A stretch of 64,000 bases of DNA, taken from assembly GCF_027257875.1 (NCBI RefSeq), contig NZ_JAPVQY010000039.1, forward strand, positions 16,205 through 80,204, read 5' to 3'. A program made the position numbers and the translations under genes. This stretch comes from Burkholderia sp. IMCC1007. GTDB lineage: Bacteria; Pseudomonadota; Gammaproteobacteria; Burkholderiales; Burkholderiaceae. Below the pieces are notes generated by a model, which saw only the letters and a list, made by a program, of their open reading frames with translations, was not told the DNA's origin and did no database searches. Every line of letters starts with the position of its first letter. The first letter of the stretch is position 1. Positions 33,579 through 43,225 of this stretch are shown here, piece by piece.

Positions 33579-34904
33579 TCAGCGCTTCGATACAGCCAGT
33601 GAAGCGGCAATCGCGTCGAACGACGGACGCGCATCGACGTCCTCGTTCAGACACGCGGCCGCAAGCGCTTCAAGTTCGCGCGACCCTTCCCACGCGCGCG
33701 GCTCGCATCGCTCGAGCAGCTCGCCGAGCAGATAGCCGAACGCCCTGACTTCCAGCCGTTCGAGCCGCGCTGCGTGCGCGCGATCGCTTGCGTCGTAGAC
33801 CGACGCCGCGCCGCAATCGCCGAGCAGCGCGCCGCCTTCGCCGTCGTGCAGGATGTTGTGCGCATACAGATCGCCGTGCATGATGCCGCGCGCATGCAGA
33901 TGCGCGGCGACCGACGCGATGCCGTGCGCGATCCGCGCCGCGGCCGCCGGTGCGAACCGCACGTCGTCCGCATACACGTCGCGCGTGCAGGTCGCGAAGC
34001 TCGGCGGCCCGGCGAGGTTCGTCAGTATCGGGTCGACCAGTTCCATCACGAGGCCGTGCGTGCCGTCCGGATGACCGCGCACCTTGCCGATCACCGGGAT
34101 CATGTTCGGGTGGCGTCCCGCGTGCAGGCAGGCGGCCATTTCGCAATCGGGCAGGCCGTCGCTCGTCACCGCGCCCTTGAACAGCTTGACCGCGACCGCG
34201 CGCGGCGCGTGACCGTCCGCGTGCCATTGCGCGCGATAGATGACGCCCGATGCGCCTTCGCCGAGCTTCCGGTCGCACGTGAGCGACGTCCACTCGATGT
34301 CCGCGACGCCCGGCTCGGCCGATGCGATCGCCTCCGGCGCAGCGCCGAGCGGATTGCCCGCGGCCGCGAGCCACGCGAGACGCGGCAAGCGCAGCAGCCA
34401 GTCCGGCAGCGCGTCGAGCCGGTTCGCCGACAGACGCACCAGTTCGAGCGCGCGGCATGCGGCCATTTCAGCGGGCAGCGCGCGCAGCCGGTTGCCGGCG
34501 AGCATCAGCTTCTGCAAGCGCGAGCAATCGCCGATTTCGGCGGGGAGTTCGTCGATTTGGTTGTCGGTCAGGATCAGCCAGCGCAGCGCGCGCGGCAGCG
34601 AATGGCGCGGCACCGTGCGAATCCGGTTCGCCTTGAAGCCGATCATGTCGAGTTGCGCGCATGTGCCGAGCACTTCCGGGAATGCCGTGAAGCGGTTGGA
34701 CGACGCGAACAGGATGCGCAGGCGATGCAGCCGCGACAGGTCGTCCGGCAGCGCGGACAGCGCATTGCCGGACAGGTCGAGCACTTCGAGCGTGTCCGCG
34801 AGATCGAAGATCTCGCGCGGGAATTCGGTGAGCCCGCACGCGAGCTTCAGGTGCCGGGCGCCCGACAGTTGGCCGGTCTGCAGGTGTTCGAGGGTGGTCG
34901 TCAC
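33579..34904 (-). CDS. Leucine-rich-repeat / protein kinase-like fusion
   Basis: 441 aa. Residues about 15-200 contain some seven to eight leucine-rich repeats (e.g. LEVLDLSGNALSALPDDLSR, LRWLILTDNQIDELPAEIGD). A kinase-like domain follows (about 205-441) with glycine loop LGEGASGVIYRAQW, lysine in AVAVKLFKG, and catalytic loop RGIMHGDLYAHNILHD (HxD...N). The DFG-position segment reads LLGDCGAAS, so the metal-binding aspartate is present but the motif is altered. No transmembrane segment or signal peptide. The plan resembles eukaryotic LRR kinases with domains in cytosolic form; target unknown. Confidence 0.88.
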   Translation of the reverse strand: MTTTLEHLQTGQLSGARHLKLACGLTEFPREIFDLADTLEVLDLSGNALSALPDDLSRLHRLRILFASSNRFTAFPEVLGTCAQLDMIGFKANRIRTVPRHSLPRALRWLILTDNQIDELPAEIGDCSRLQKLMLAGNRLRALPAEMAACRALELVRLSANRLDALPDWLLRLPRLAWLAAAGNPLGAAPEAIASAEPGVADIEWTSLTCDRKLGEGASGVIYRAQWHADGHAPRAVAVKLFKGAVTSDGLPDCEMAACLHAGRHPNMIPVIGKVRGHPDGTHGLVMELVDPILTNLAGPPSFATCTRDVYADDVRFAPAAAARIAHGIASVAAHLHARGIMHGDLYAHNILHDGEGGALLGDCGAASVYDASDRAHAARLERLEVRAFGYLLGELLERCEPRAWEGSRELEALAAACLNEDVDARPSFDAIAASLAVSKR

Positions 34905-35054
34905 GGGGCGGGAAAACGGGTTGCGATTGCGATGATCGGCGGGTGGATCTGACGAATTTTACGGGATCGCTCGCGGCCTCATGACAATCGTGTCATGCCC
35001 CCTTCACAAACGCGAAATGTGACGCTACAATTGCGCCCCTTGCAGTACTGAAGT

Positions 35055-35139
35055 GCCGACGTGGTGAAATTGGTAGACACGCTATCTTGAGGGGGTAGTG
35101 GCGAAAGCTGTGCGAGTTCGAGTCTCGCCGTCGGCACCA
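35055..35139 (+). tRNA. tRNA-Leu (GAG)
   Basis: Acceptor stem GCCGACG pairs with CGTCGGC, followed by discriminator A and encoded CCA. Anticodon stem CTATC/GGTAG closes the loop TTGAGGG, giving anticodon GAG. A long variable arm and the T-loop GTTCGAGTC are present, as expected for a class II leucine tRNA of 85 nt. Confidence 0.95.
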
Positions 35140-35173
35140 GAACACGGTTATCCGTGTGACCGGAATGCTCAAG

Positions 35174-35209
35174 AAAAACCGCGACAGCGTCAGGCTTCGC
35201 GGTTTTTTT
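35174..35209 (+). terminator. Rho-independent terminator after tRNA-Leu
   Basis: AAACCGCG and CGCGGTTT form an 8-bp stem with a 14-nt loop, followed by a run of T residues. It lies 35 bp after the tRNA 3' end. Confidence 0.88.
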
Positions 35210-35271
35210 GTTTCTGCAGGGATCCGCTGAAGGCGACATCCGTGCCGCCGCACGGGAACCTCGCCGCCGCA

Positions 35272-36432
35272 TCACGCGCGCGTGCCGACCTCCGCCTCTT
35301 CAGCCGTCCACTCCGCGACGCGATCGCTGAGCGTCAGCCCCAGCCCCGGACGCGTCGGCACGATCATCCTGCCGTTGCGCGTCTCGAGCCGTTCGTTGAA
35401 CAGCGGTTCGAGCCATTCGAAATGCTCGACCCACGGCTCGCGCGCATAGCACGCAGCAAGATGCACGTGCAGTTCCATCGCGAAGTGAGGGGCGAGCATC
35501 AGCCCCGCATGATCGGCGAGCGCGGCCACCTTCAGGAACGGCGTGATGCCGCCGACCCGCGGCCCATCCGGCATCAGGTAGTCGGCCGCGCGCAGGCGGA
35601 TGAACTCCCAATGCTCGGACACGCTCGTCAGCATCTCGCCGGTCGCGATCGGCGTGTCGAATTGCGCGGCCAGCGCCGCATGGCCTTCGGCATCGTAGCA
35701 ATCGAGCGGCTCCTCGATCCACACCAGGTCGAACTGCTCGAACGTGCGGCACATGCGCTGCGCGGTGGGCCGGTCCCACTGCTGATTCGCATCGACCATC
35801 AACGGGAACGCGTCGCCGAGATGCTTGCGCACGGTCTGCACGCGATGGACGTCGAGCGCGCAATCCGGCTGGCCGACCTTGAGCTTGATGCCGCCGATGC
35901 CTTTCTCGCGCGACGCATCCGTATTGACCAGCAACTGATCGAGCGGCGTATGCAGGAAGCCGCCGGACGTGTTGTAGCAGCGCACCGAATCGCGGTGCGC
36001 GCCGAGCAATTTGGCGAGCGACAGATTCGCACGCTTCGCCTTCAGGTCCCACAGCGCGACGTCGAACGCACCGATCGCCTGGGCCGCCATGCCGCTGCGC
36101 CCGACCGACGCCCCCGCCCATGCGAGCTTGTCCCACAGGCGCGCGATGTCGCTCGGGTCTTCGCCGAGCAGCGTCGGCGCAATCTCCTTCGCATGAGCGA
36201 ACTGGCCGGGGCCGCCCGCCCGCTTCGAGTAGCTGAAGCCGAGGCCGCGGTGACCGTCGGCCGTTTCGATCTCGACGAACAGGATCGCGATTTCCGTCAT
36301 CGGCTTCTGCCGTCCGGTCAGCACCTTTGCATCGCTGATCGGATTGGCGAGCGGGAGAAACGTCGACGCGACGCGAACCCATTTGATCCGGTCGTTCGAC
36401 GCGCCGGTGACGAGGGAGGACGAGGTATGCAT
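35272..36432 (-). CDS. Enolase-superfamily sugar-acid dehydratase (talarate/galactarate type)
   Basis: 386 aa mandelate racemase/muconate lactonizing enzyme fold. Catalytic features: KGIGGIKLKVGQPD (KxK base), metal ligands in FPLMVDANQQWDRPTAQR, VWIEEPLDCYD and PIATGEMLTS, and a late histidine in LMLAPHFAMELHVHLA. The layout resembles L-talarate/galactarate dehydratase. It lies next to the remnant of a hexarate-type MFS transporter, which supports a sugar-acid substrate. Exact sugar acid not proven. Confidence 0.85.
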   Translation of the reverse strand: MHTSSSLVTGASNDRIKWVRVASTFLPLANPISDAKVLTGRQKPMTEIAILFVEIETADGHRGLGFSYSKRAGGPGQFAHAKEIAPTLLGEDPSDIARLWDKLAWAGASVGRSGMAAQAIGAFDVALWDLKAKRANLSLAKLLGAHRDSVRCYNTSGGFLHTPLDQLLVNTDASREKGIGGIKLKVGQPDCALDVHRVQTVRKHLGDAFPLMVDANQQWDRPTAQRMCRTFEQFDLVWIEEPLDCYDAEGHAALAAQFDTPIATGEMLTSVSEHWEFIRLRAADYLMPDGPRVGGITPFLKVAALADHAGLMLAPHFAMELHVHLAACYAREPWVEHFEWLEPLFNERLETRNGRMIVPTRPGLGLTLSDRVAEWTAEEAEVGTRA

Positions 36433-36472
36433 GAAGAGGCCTTTGGCGAAAGAAATGCGATACGTGGTTTCG

Positions 36473-36859
36473 TCAGCTGCTGCGCGTCGGCTTCAGCGAG
36501 GCCGGTGCGGCGGCGTCTTCGGCCTCGGCGCCGGACCCGGACGCAGGGCCCTCGATCCGCGCGAGCTTGCCGACGATGAAGAGATACGAGAACGCGCCCA
36601 GCAGCGAGAGCGCCGCGACATACGTGAGCGCGACTTGGAACGTGCCGGTGCGCTTGATCATCCAGCCGATTGCAAGCGGCGTGACGATGCTCGCGAGGTT
36701 GCCGCACAGGTTGAAGATGCCGCCGCTGATACCCATCGCGTGCTTCGGCGACACGTCGCCGACGATGCACCACCCGAGGTTGCCGACGCCTTTCGCGAAG
36801 AACGCGACGGACATCACCAGAATGACGATCGTGGTCGAGTGCACGTAGTTCGCCGTCAC
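36473..36859 (-). pseudogene. MFS sugar-acid transporter, C-terminal fragment
   Basis: About 128 residues corresponding to the last three to four helices of an ACS-family hexarate/hexuronate MFS transporter (GudP-like): VMSVAFFAKGVGNLGWCIVG, MGISGGIFNLCGNLASIVTP, LAIGWMIKRTGTFQVALTYV. The expected first roughly 300 residues are missing; upstream sequence switches to another membrane-protein remnant. It lies 40 bp from the dehydratase, so the intact gene was probably its partner. Confidence 0.75.
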
Positions 36860-37024
36860 GACGCCGGCGCGTCGTCCCCCTTCACCGCAGACGCCGCATC
36901 GCGCCGCCGCCGCTTCATCGCGATCAGCACCGCGAGCATCGAGAGCGCGACGGCGGTGAAAAACCCGCCCGTATAACAGACTTCGCGGCCCGCGACGTGC
37001 GGTCGACTGGATTCGCGTCGACCG
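36856..37024 (-). pseudogene. Remnant of a second membrane-protein C-terminus
   Basis: The minus strand reads HVAGREVCYTGGFFTAVALS then MLAVLIAMKRRRRDAASAVK and stops at 36856. This is one membrane helix followed by a basic tail, like the end of another MFS or permease protein. No start or preceding helices exist; the sequence runs straight into the end of the LysR gene at 37025. Its stop overlaps the first codon of the adjoining fragment. Confidence 0.5.
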
Positions 37025-37882
37025 TCAAAGCAACGGCAGCGTTTGCCGGATATGGTCGGCGAACGCCGCCGTCAGATGCGACGGCCGCTTCCGGTCGAAC
37101 CTCAACGTAATCCCCACCGCCGGCAACGGCGGCAACCCGCGATCGCCGGCGAGAATCGCGAGATCCGCCGGCACTGCCGTTTGCGTCATCACCGCGAACG
37201 CCTGCCCCGAACGCACCAGCGCGATCAGCCCCGCAAGGCTGCTGCTCGCATACGCGACGCGGTAATCGCGCCCCGCTCGATCCAGCGCCTCGCGAGCCGC
37301 GATGTGATCGAGCGTATCGGGATCAGACAACGCGAGCGGGAACGGATCGAACTGCGCGGCATCGAGCCCGGGATAACCGATCCACACCAGTTGCTCGCGA
37401 CGAATGAAGTCATCGGTCGAACCGTCGTCCTGCAACGAGATCATCGCAAGATCGACCGCCCGCTTGTCGAGCTGCTCGAGCAAGCGCGGCGTCGGCCCGC
37501 ACACGACTTCGACGATCGCCTGCGGATGCTGGCTCGAGAACTGCCGCAGCAGTGACGGCAGCCACACTTCGGCGTAATCGTCCGGGCAGCCGAAGCGGAT
37601 GGTCCCCGACAACCCCGTGCCGCACAGGTCGGCCATCGCCTCGTCGTGCTGCCGCAGTATCCGCTGCGCATGCGCGAGCAGCCGCTCGCCGGGATGCGTG
37701 AGCAGCACGCCGCGCCCGGTGCGCTGGAACAGCGGCTGATCGACGACCTCCTCGAGCCGCCGCATCTGCTGGCTCAGCGCGGACTGCGTGCGGCCGACCC
37801 GCGCCGCCGCGCGGCTGAGCGAGCGCACTTCGGCGATCACGACGAACGAGCGCAGCAGGTCGATGTCGAGCGAGCGTCCCAA
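37025..37882 (-). CDS. dgdR: LysR-family regulator of dialkylglycine decarboxylase
   Basis: 285 aa from TTG 37882, supported by AAAAGGAGC ending 7 nt upstream. An in-frame ATG at 37909 would give 294 aa but has no ribosome-binding site. The helix-turn-helix is RSLSRAAARVGRTQSALSQQ followed by MRRLEEVVDQPLFQRTGRGV. It is divergent from dgdA with about 100 bp between start codons; in B. cepacia DgdR represses dgdA and responds to 2-methylalanine and related dialkylglycines. The symbol rests on that known arrangement. Confidence 0.85.
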   Translation of the reverse strand: MGRSLDIDLLRSFVVIAEVRSLSRAAARVGRTQSALSQQMRRLEEVVDQPLFQRTGRGVLLTHPGERLLAHAQRILRQHDEAMADLCGTGLSGTIRFGCPDDYAEVWLPSLLRQFSSQHPQAIVEVVCGPTPRLLEQLDKRAVDLAMISLQDDGSTDDFIRREQLVWIGYPGLDAAQFDPFPLALSDPDTLDHIAAREALDRAGRDYRVAYASSSLAGLIALVRSGQAFAVMTQTAVPADLAILAGDRGLPPLPAVGITLRFDRKRPSHLTAAFADHIRQTLPLL

Positions 37883-37984
37883 GGTATTAGCTCCTTTTCT
37901 ACCTTGCATAAGAACTATTCGTTTCCATCAAACCAGACCCGCGCCTAGACTGCAAGCGAACCCTGCCCTCGCCCGGAGAAGCCC
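37883..37984. promoter_or_regulatory. dgdR-dgdA divergent promoter region
   Basis: A 102-bp region between divergent starts. TTCTACCTTGCATAAGAA (37898-37915) has TTCT and AGAA ends in inverted orientation and fits a LysR-type binding site. CCCGGAGAAGCCC is the dgdA ribosome-binding site. Confidence 0.5.
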
Positions 37985-39286
37985 ATGTCCCTGAACGACG
38001 ACGCAACCTTCTGGCGCAACGCCAGACAGCACCTGGTCCGCTACGGCGGCACGTTCGAGCCGATGATCATCGAGCGCGCGCAAGGCAGCTTCGTCTACGA
38101 CGCGGACGGCCGCGCGATCCTCGACTTCACGTCGGGCCAGATGAGCGCGGTGCTCGGGCACAGCCATCCGGAGATCGTCTCGGTGATCGGCGAATACGCG
38201 GGCAAGCTCGACCACCTGTTCAGCGGAATGCTGTCGCGTCCGGTCGTCGATCTCGCGACGCGCCTCGCCAACATCACGCCGCCGGGGCTCGACCGCGCGC
38301 TGCTGCTGAGCACCGGCGCGGAATCGAACGAAGCGGCGATCCGGATGGCGAAGCTCGTCACCGGCAAGTACGAGATCGTCGGCTTCGCGCAGTCGTGGCA
38401 CGGGATGACGGGTGCGGCAGCGTCCGCCACGTACAGCGCCGGGCGCAAAGGCGTCGGCCCGGCCGCCGTCGGATCGTTTGCGATTCCCGCGCCGTTCACG
38501 TACCGGCCGCGCTTCGAGCACAACGGCACCTACGACTACCTCGCCGAACTCGACTACGCATTCGATCTGATCGATCGTCAGTCGAGCGGCAATCTCGCCG
38601 CGTTCATCGCGGAGCCGATCCTCAGTTCGGGCGGCATCATCGAGTTGCCGGAAGGCTACATGGCGGCGCTCAAGCGCAAGTGCGAAGAACGCGGAATGCT
38701 GCTGATCCTCGACGAAGCGCAGACCGGCGTGGGCCGCACCGGCACGATGTTCGCATGCCAGCGCGACGGCGTGACGCCCGACATCCTCACGCTGTCGAAG
38801 ACGCTCGGCGCGGGGTTGCCGCTGGCGGCCATGGTCACGTCCGCGCAGATCGAGGAACGCGCGCATGAACTCGGCTACCTGTTCTATACGACGCACGTGT
38901 CCGACCCGCTGCCGGCGGCGGTCGGCCTGCGCGTGCTCGACGTCGTGGAGCGCGACGGCCTCGTCGCGCGCGCGAACGTGATGGGCGACCGGCTGCGGCG
39001 CGGCCTGCTCGACTTGATGGAACGTTTCGACTGCATCGGCGACGTGCGCGGTCGCGGCTTGCTGCTCGGCGTCGAGATCGTCAAGGACCGGCGCACGAAG
39101 GAACCGGCGGATGGCCTCGGCGCGAAGATCACGCGCGAATGCATGAATCTCGGGCTCAGCATGAACATCGTGCAGTTGCCCGGCATGGGCGGCGTGTTCC
39201 GCATCGCGCCGCCGCTGACCGTCACCGACGCGGAGATCGATCTCGGGCTGTCGCTGCTGGAACAGGCGATCGGGCGCGCGCTGTAA
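37985..39286 (+). CDS. dgdA: 2,2-dialkylglycine decarboxylase (pyruvate)
   Basis: 433 aa, exactly the length known for the B. cepacia enzyme. PLP-binding lysine K272 lies in TLSKTLGAGLPLAAM; D243 (ILDEAQTGVG) contacts the pyridine nitrogen; Q52, S80 and W138 occupy the positions described for substrate and alkali-metal binding. The enzyme couples oxidative decarboxylation of 2-methylalanine and similar dialkylglycines to transamination of pyruvate, yielding ketone, CO2 and L-alanine. It follows the divergent dgdR. This is the firmest single identification in the window. Confidence 0.97.
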   Translation: MSLNDDATFWRNARQHLVRYGGTFEPMIIERAQGSFVYDADGRAILDFTSGQMSAVLGHSHPEIVSVIGEYAGKLDHLFSGMLSRPVVDLATRLANITPPGLDRALLLSTGAESNEAAIRMAKLVTGKYEIVGFAQSWHGMTGAAASATYSAGRKGVGPAAVGSFAIPAPFTYRPRFEHNGTYDYLAELDYAFDLIDRQSSGNLAAFIAEPILSSGGIIELPEGYMAALKRKCEERGMLLILDEAQTGVGRTGTMFACQRDGVTPDILTLSKTLGAGLPLAAMVTSAQIEERAHELGYLFYTTHVSDPLPAAVGLRVLDVVERDGLVARANVMGDRLRRGLLDLMERFDCIGDVRGRGLLLGVEIVKDRRTKEPADGLGAKITRECMNLGLSMNIVQLPGMGGVFRIAPPLTVTDAEIDLGLSLLEQAIGRAL

Positions 39287-39358
39287 CGGAACCCCTGGCG
39301 CTACGCCGCCTGCAAACAGCGGGCGGGGCTCGGCGTGCCGCGCCGCGCGGGGCGGAAT

Positions 39359-40441
39359 CTAGTCATGCCGCCCGGCCCGAAACACGCTGCACAATTCGTC
39401 ATGATTGTGTACGTCGAGCCGGCGATAGATCTTGCGAACATGATCGACGACCGTGCTGTCGCGCAACGCGAAGTCACGCGCGATCTCGCTGTGCGAACGG
39501 CCGAGCACGAGCTGCACACAGAGTTCGCGTTGTCGCTCGGTCAGGCCGAGCGCAAAACCCAGTCGCTCGACGGTCAGCCTGAGCGGCGGAAAGTGTTCGA
39601 TATAGATGACGATCGCGGCATCGCGTTGCAACGCGGCTGCGTCGGTACATCGATAGGCCTTGAAGCGGAAACGCCCCGCATCGTTGCGACGCTCGATCGT
39701 GGCGGGCGGCGCCGGGTAACCGAGCCAGATCCGCTTGAGGTTCGACCGCAACGGCGTGAGCCAGTCCGGCAAGCGTTCATGGCGGTAGAACGCGCGCGGC
39801 TCACCGGTCGCGAGCGCCAGCATCCGGATGCTGTCCGCGTTGTGCAGCAGCAGCCGGCCCTCGTCGTCGACCACCACGATCGCGGACTCGCTGCATTCCG
39901 ATTCGTGCAGCGGCGGCTGCACGGGCCGCGACAGCGCATGGGCAAGATGCCGTGCCAGCGGTTCGATGTCGCGATGGTTCCTGTCCGAGAACGGACGACA
40001 ACCTGGTGCGCGTGTCAGCAGCAGCCCTCCCCAGCCGCGCGTGCCGTCTGTCGCGGTCAGCTCGAGACAGTGGCGCATCGACAGCGGCCGCCACAGATCC
40101 GCGTACATATCGCTCGACAGCAGTGCATCGTCGTAGTGCGCGCTGTTGTCGAAACCGCGTCCGCGGCGCATCGCGTCGGAAAACGTGACGCCCAGTACCT
40201 CCTCGCGCTCGGTATTGTGGAAGTGCGCGAAATACGTCGGCAACAACGTGTAGACCGCTTCGTTTTCGCTGCACACGTCCGACGCTGCGTAGTGCTCGTC
40301 GGCGTAGAAGAACATGCCCCAATCTGCACCGACGATGTGCCGAGCCGCCTCGATCACATGCGGTATGACGAGATGCGGCTCGACGGCGAGCGAACACAGC
40401 CGACGAATATGGCTCGCAAGCGCGACGTGCTTGTCAGACAT
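39359..40441 (-). CDS. LuxR-type transcriptional regulator
   Basis: 360 aa. GAGGAGC lies 8 nt before ATG 40441 (MSDKHVALASHIRRL), which decides the start. The C-terminal 65 residues are a LuxR helix-turn-helix: LGLTERQRELCVQLVLGRSH, SEIARDFALRDSTVVDHVRK, IYRRLDVHNHDELC. The N-terminal 290 residues have no clear receiver or autoinducer domain and may be GAF-like. It is divergent from the small secreted protein. Target and ligand unknown. Confidence 0.85.
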   Translation of the reverse strand: MSDKHVALASHIRRLCSLAVEPHLVIPHVIEAARHIVGADWGMFFYADEHYAASDVCSENEAVYTLLPTYFAHFHNTEREEVLGVTFSDAMRRGRGFDNSAHYDDALLSSDMYADLWRPLSMRHCLELTATDGTRGWGGLLLTRAPGCRPFSDRNHRDIEPLARHLAHALSRPVQPPLHESECSESAIVVVDDEGRLLLHNADSIRMLALATGEPRAFYRHERLPDWLTPLRSNLKRIWLGYPAPPATIERRNDAGRFRFKAYRCTDAAALQRDAAIVIYIEHFPPLRLTVERLGFALGLTERQRELCVQLVLGRSHSEIARDFALRDSTVVDHVRKIYRRLDVHNHDELCSVFRAGRHD

Positions 40442-40803
40442 GAATGCGCTCCTCGAACATGCACCGAATTCGCGCGCGGTGCGAGGCGACATGCTCGCCT
40501 TCGCACGTTCCGCGAACAGTCCAGTTTAGGCATTCCACATGACAACGACGACAATTGCCCCCTTTCAAGAGGGCGTCAAAGCGGCACGCGGGTTCTATCA
40601 TTCCGCCATTCCGCCGCAATTGCATGGAGAATCGCCGGCGGAGGTTCGACGTTACGCGTGCGAGCGTGGCAGGACCGCGATGCCGGTAAGCGCGTCGGCA
40701 GCCGCCACGCCGATGCGCAGCGTCGGAATACGCGGACGATGCGCAACCCGCGTCGGTCGCGTCGTTATTGTTGTTGCATCGCTATTTCATGTGAGGTGCC
40801 ACG
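40442..40803. other. Divergent intergenic region, LuxR gene / small secreted protein
   Basis: About 360 bp without a supportable gene. It includes a short direct repeat ATTCCGCC-ATTCCGCC near 40600 and must carry both promoters. Confidence 0.4.
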
Positions 40804-41076
40804 ATGAAGAGCATGTACCAGGCGGCACTGGCCGTCATCTGTGTGTTGGGTGCGTCGGGTCTCGCGCGGGGCCAGGACGAAGGCGCCGCAGCGGCGGCGA
40901 GCAAGCCGTCCGACTCGGCGATCAGCGCGACGTCGATGGGCAGCATGCCCAGCGCCGGTTCGCAAGCGGGGACACCGGCCGCGCTCACGCGCGCGCAGGT
41001 CAAGGATGAGTACCTGCGCATGCAGAAGTCGGGAGAACTCCAGCGTCTCAACCAGCTGTACGGCGGCGGCCAGTAG
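40804..41076 (+). CDS. Small secreted DUF4148-like protein
   Basis: 90 aa. A signal peptide (MYQAALAVICVLGASGLARG) precedes a Ser/Ala-rich linker. The C-terminus LTRAQVKDEYLRMQKSGELQ followed by RLNQLYGGGQ matches the LTRAQVkaELxxLexaGYxP-like pattern of DUF4148 proteins, abundant periplasmic proteins of Burkholderia. Role unknown. GTGAGGTGCC precedes the ATG. Confidence 0.75.
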   Translation: MKSMYQAALAVICVLGASGLARGQDEGAAAAASKPSDSAISATSMGSMPSAGSQAGTPAALTRAQVKDEYLRMQKSGELQRLNQLYGGGQ

Positions 41077-41439
41077 CCGGCGGTGTCGACCCGGCATGGT
41101 CGCTCGTGTATCGGTTGCGCGTAGCGAGGGCGCGACCATGGTTGGGCAACGAAAGGACAGCGAAGAAAGGGGCGCCCGGCAGCTTTTCGTGTCGAGCGCA
41201 ACGTGCCGGCAAGAACGAGAACGTATCAATACCACCGGCGCGCGCTATCGAGTGAAATCAGGATCGTGCGGTACGTGCGCGCGATGTTTTCAACTCGACG
41301 CGGCGCGGTCGACCGCGCAGTATTTCGCTCCGAGGGTGCACCCGTTTCGATCCGGTCGGCCTTGCGTTGCGCGGGCCGAAAAACGTCGTGGATAAAGCTG
41401 CGAAGGGTCTGGCACTGCACGCTTGAACGCCGCTTGCGG

Positions 41440-41640
41440 CTCGCTGCCTTCGACCGTCGTCATCGCAACCGTGACGAGCGGATGCATCGCCGCGACGATC
41501 GCCGCGATACCCGGCGGCAACCCATGCTGAATCGCGACGTACACGCAGCTCAGGTACAGAAACTGCGAGAGAACGCCGATCAGCGCGTGCTAGCGGATTC
41601 TCTCCAGCGTCACGTGCCCAGCCGTCGATACCGATGTCGC
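41440..41640 (-). pseudogene. EamA/DMT-family transporter remnant
   Basis: The minus strand encodes LIGVLSQFLYLSCVYVAIQH then GLPPGIAAIVAAMHPLVTVA, clearly the third and fourth helices of an EamA permease. An in-frame TAG interrupts it upstream (VTLERIR-stop-HALIGV), no start codon exists, and the frame degrades downstream. The fragment covers perhaps a quarter of the usual 300 aa. It lies between the DUF4148-like gene and livF. Confidence 0.65.
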
Positions 41641-41750
41641 GTTGATCCGCGTGCACCGCCCGAATGTCGCCGAATTTGCTGCGATCGACGCCAAATCGGC
41701 TACAGATTGCCGTAGACCGCCGGCCCGTTGCAGGCCGGCGGCTTGCTTCA

Positions 41751-42451
<701 letters not shown>

Positions 42452-42455
<4 letters not shown>

Positions 42456-43225
42456 TCTTCCCCCAGATACGCCTTGATCACGCGCGGGTCGTTACGGACC
42501 GCTTCCGGCGTGCCGATCACGATCGGCCGGCCGTGCTCCATCACGAGGATGCGGTCGGACACGCCCATCACGAGGCTCATGTCGTGTTCGATCAGCAGCA
42601 CCGATACGCCGAACTCGCGGCGCAGCGTGTCGATCAGGTGCTGCAGCTCGATTTTTTCCTGCGGGTTGAGGCCGGCCGCCGGCTCGTCGAGCATCAGGAG
42701 GCGCGGCTCGGTGATCATGCAGCGCGCGATCTCCAGACGCCGCTGGTGCCCGTACGACAGCGTGCCGGCCGGCCGGTTGGCGACCGACGTCAGCCCCATC
42801 CGGTCGAGCCACACGGCCGCGCGTTCGAGCGCTTCCTTCTCCGCGTGACGATACGCGGGCGTCGCGAACAGGCCGTGCAGCAGCCCGGCCTTCACCTTGC
42901 GATGCTGCGCGACGAGCAGGTTCTCGACGACCGTCAGCGACTTGAACAGGCGGATGTTCTGGAACGTGCGCACCAGGCCCTTCAACGCGATCTGGTGGCT
43001 CGCCAGCCCCGCGATCGCGTGGCCGTCGAGCACGACGTCGCCGCCGGTCGGCTTGTAGAAGCCGCCGACGCAGTTGAACACCGTGGTCTTGCCCGCGCCG
43101 TTCGGCCCGATGATCGCGAACACCTCGTCGCGGCGCACGTCGAAATCGATGCCGTCCACCGCGAGCAACCCGCCGAAGCGCATCTGCAGCCCGGCCACCT
43201 TCAACAGTTCTGCATTCGCGCTCAT
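42452..43225 (-). CDS. livG: Branched-chain amino-acid ABC transporter ATP-binding protein LivG
   Basis: 257 aa from ATG 43225 (MSANAELLKVAGL), which overlaps the livM stop by 4 bp. Walker A IIGPNGAGKTTVFNCVGGFY, signature GTLSYGHQRRLEIARCMI and Walker B LLMLDEPAAGLNPQEKIEL are present, with the LivG-type VFNCVGGFYKPTGG. Energises amino-acid import together with LivF. Confidence 0.95.

Noticed and set aside
35055..35139. tRNA-Leu as an integration site of a genomic island
   Set aside because: No integrase gene and no repeated tRNA 3' end seen nearby; flanking genes look chromosomal.
36473..36859. Complete small membrane protein
   Set aside because: The sequence aligns by eye only to the last helices of a 430-aa MFS transporter and no N-terminal half exists.
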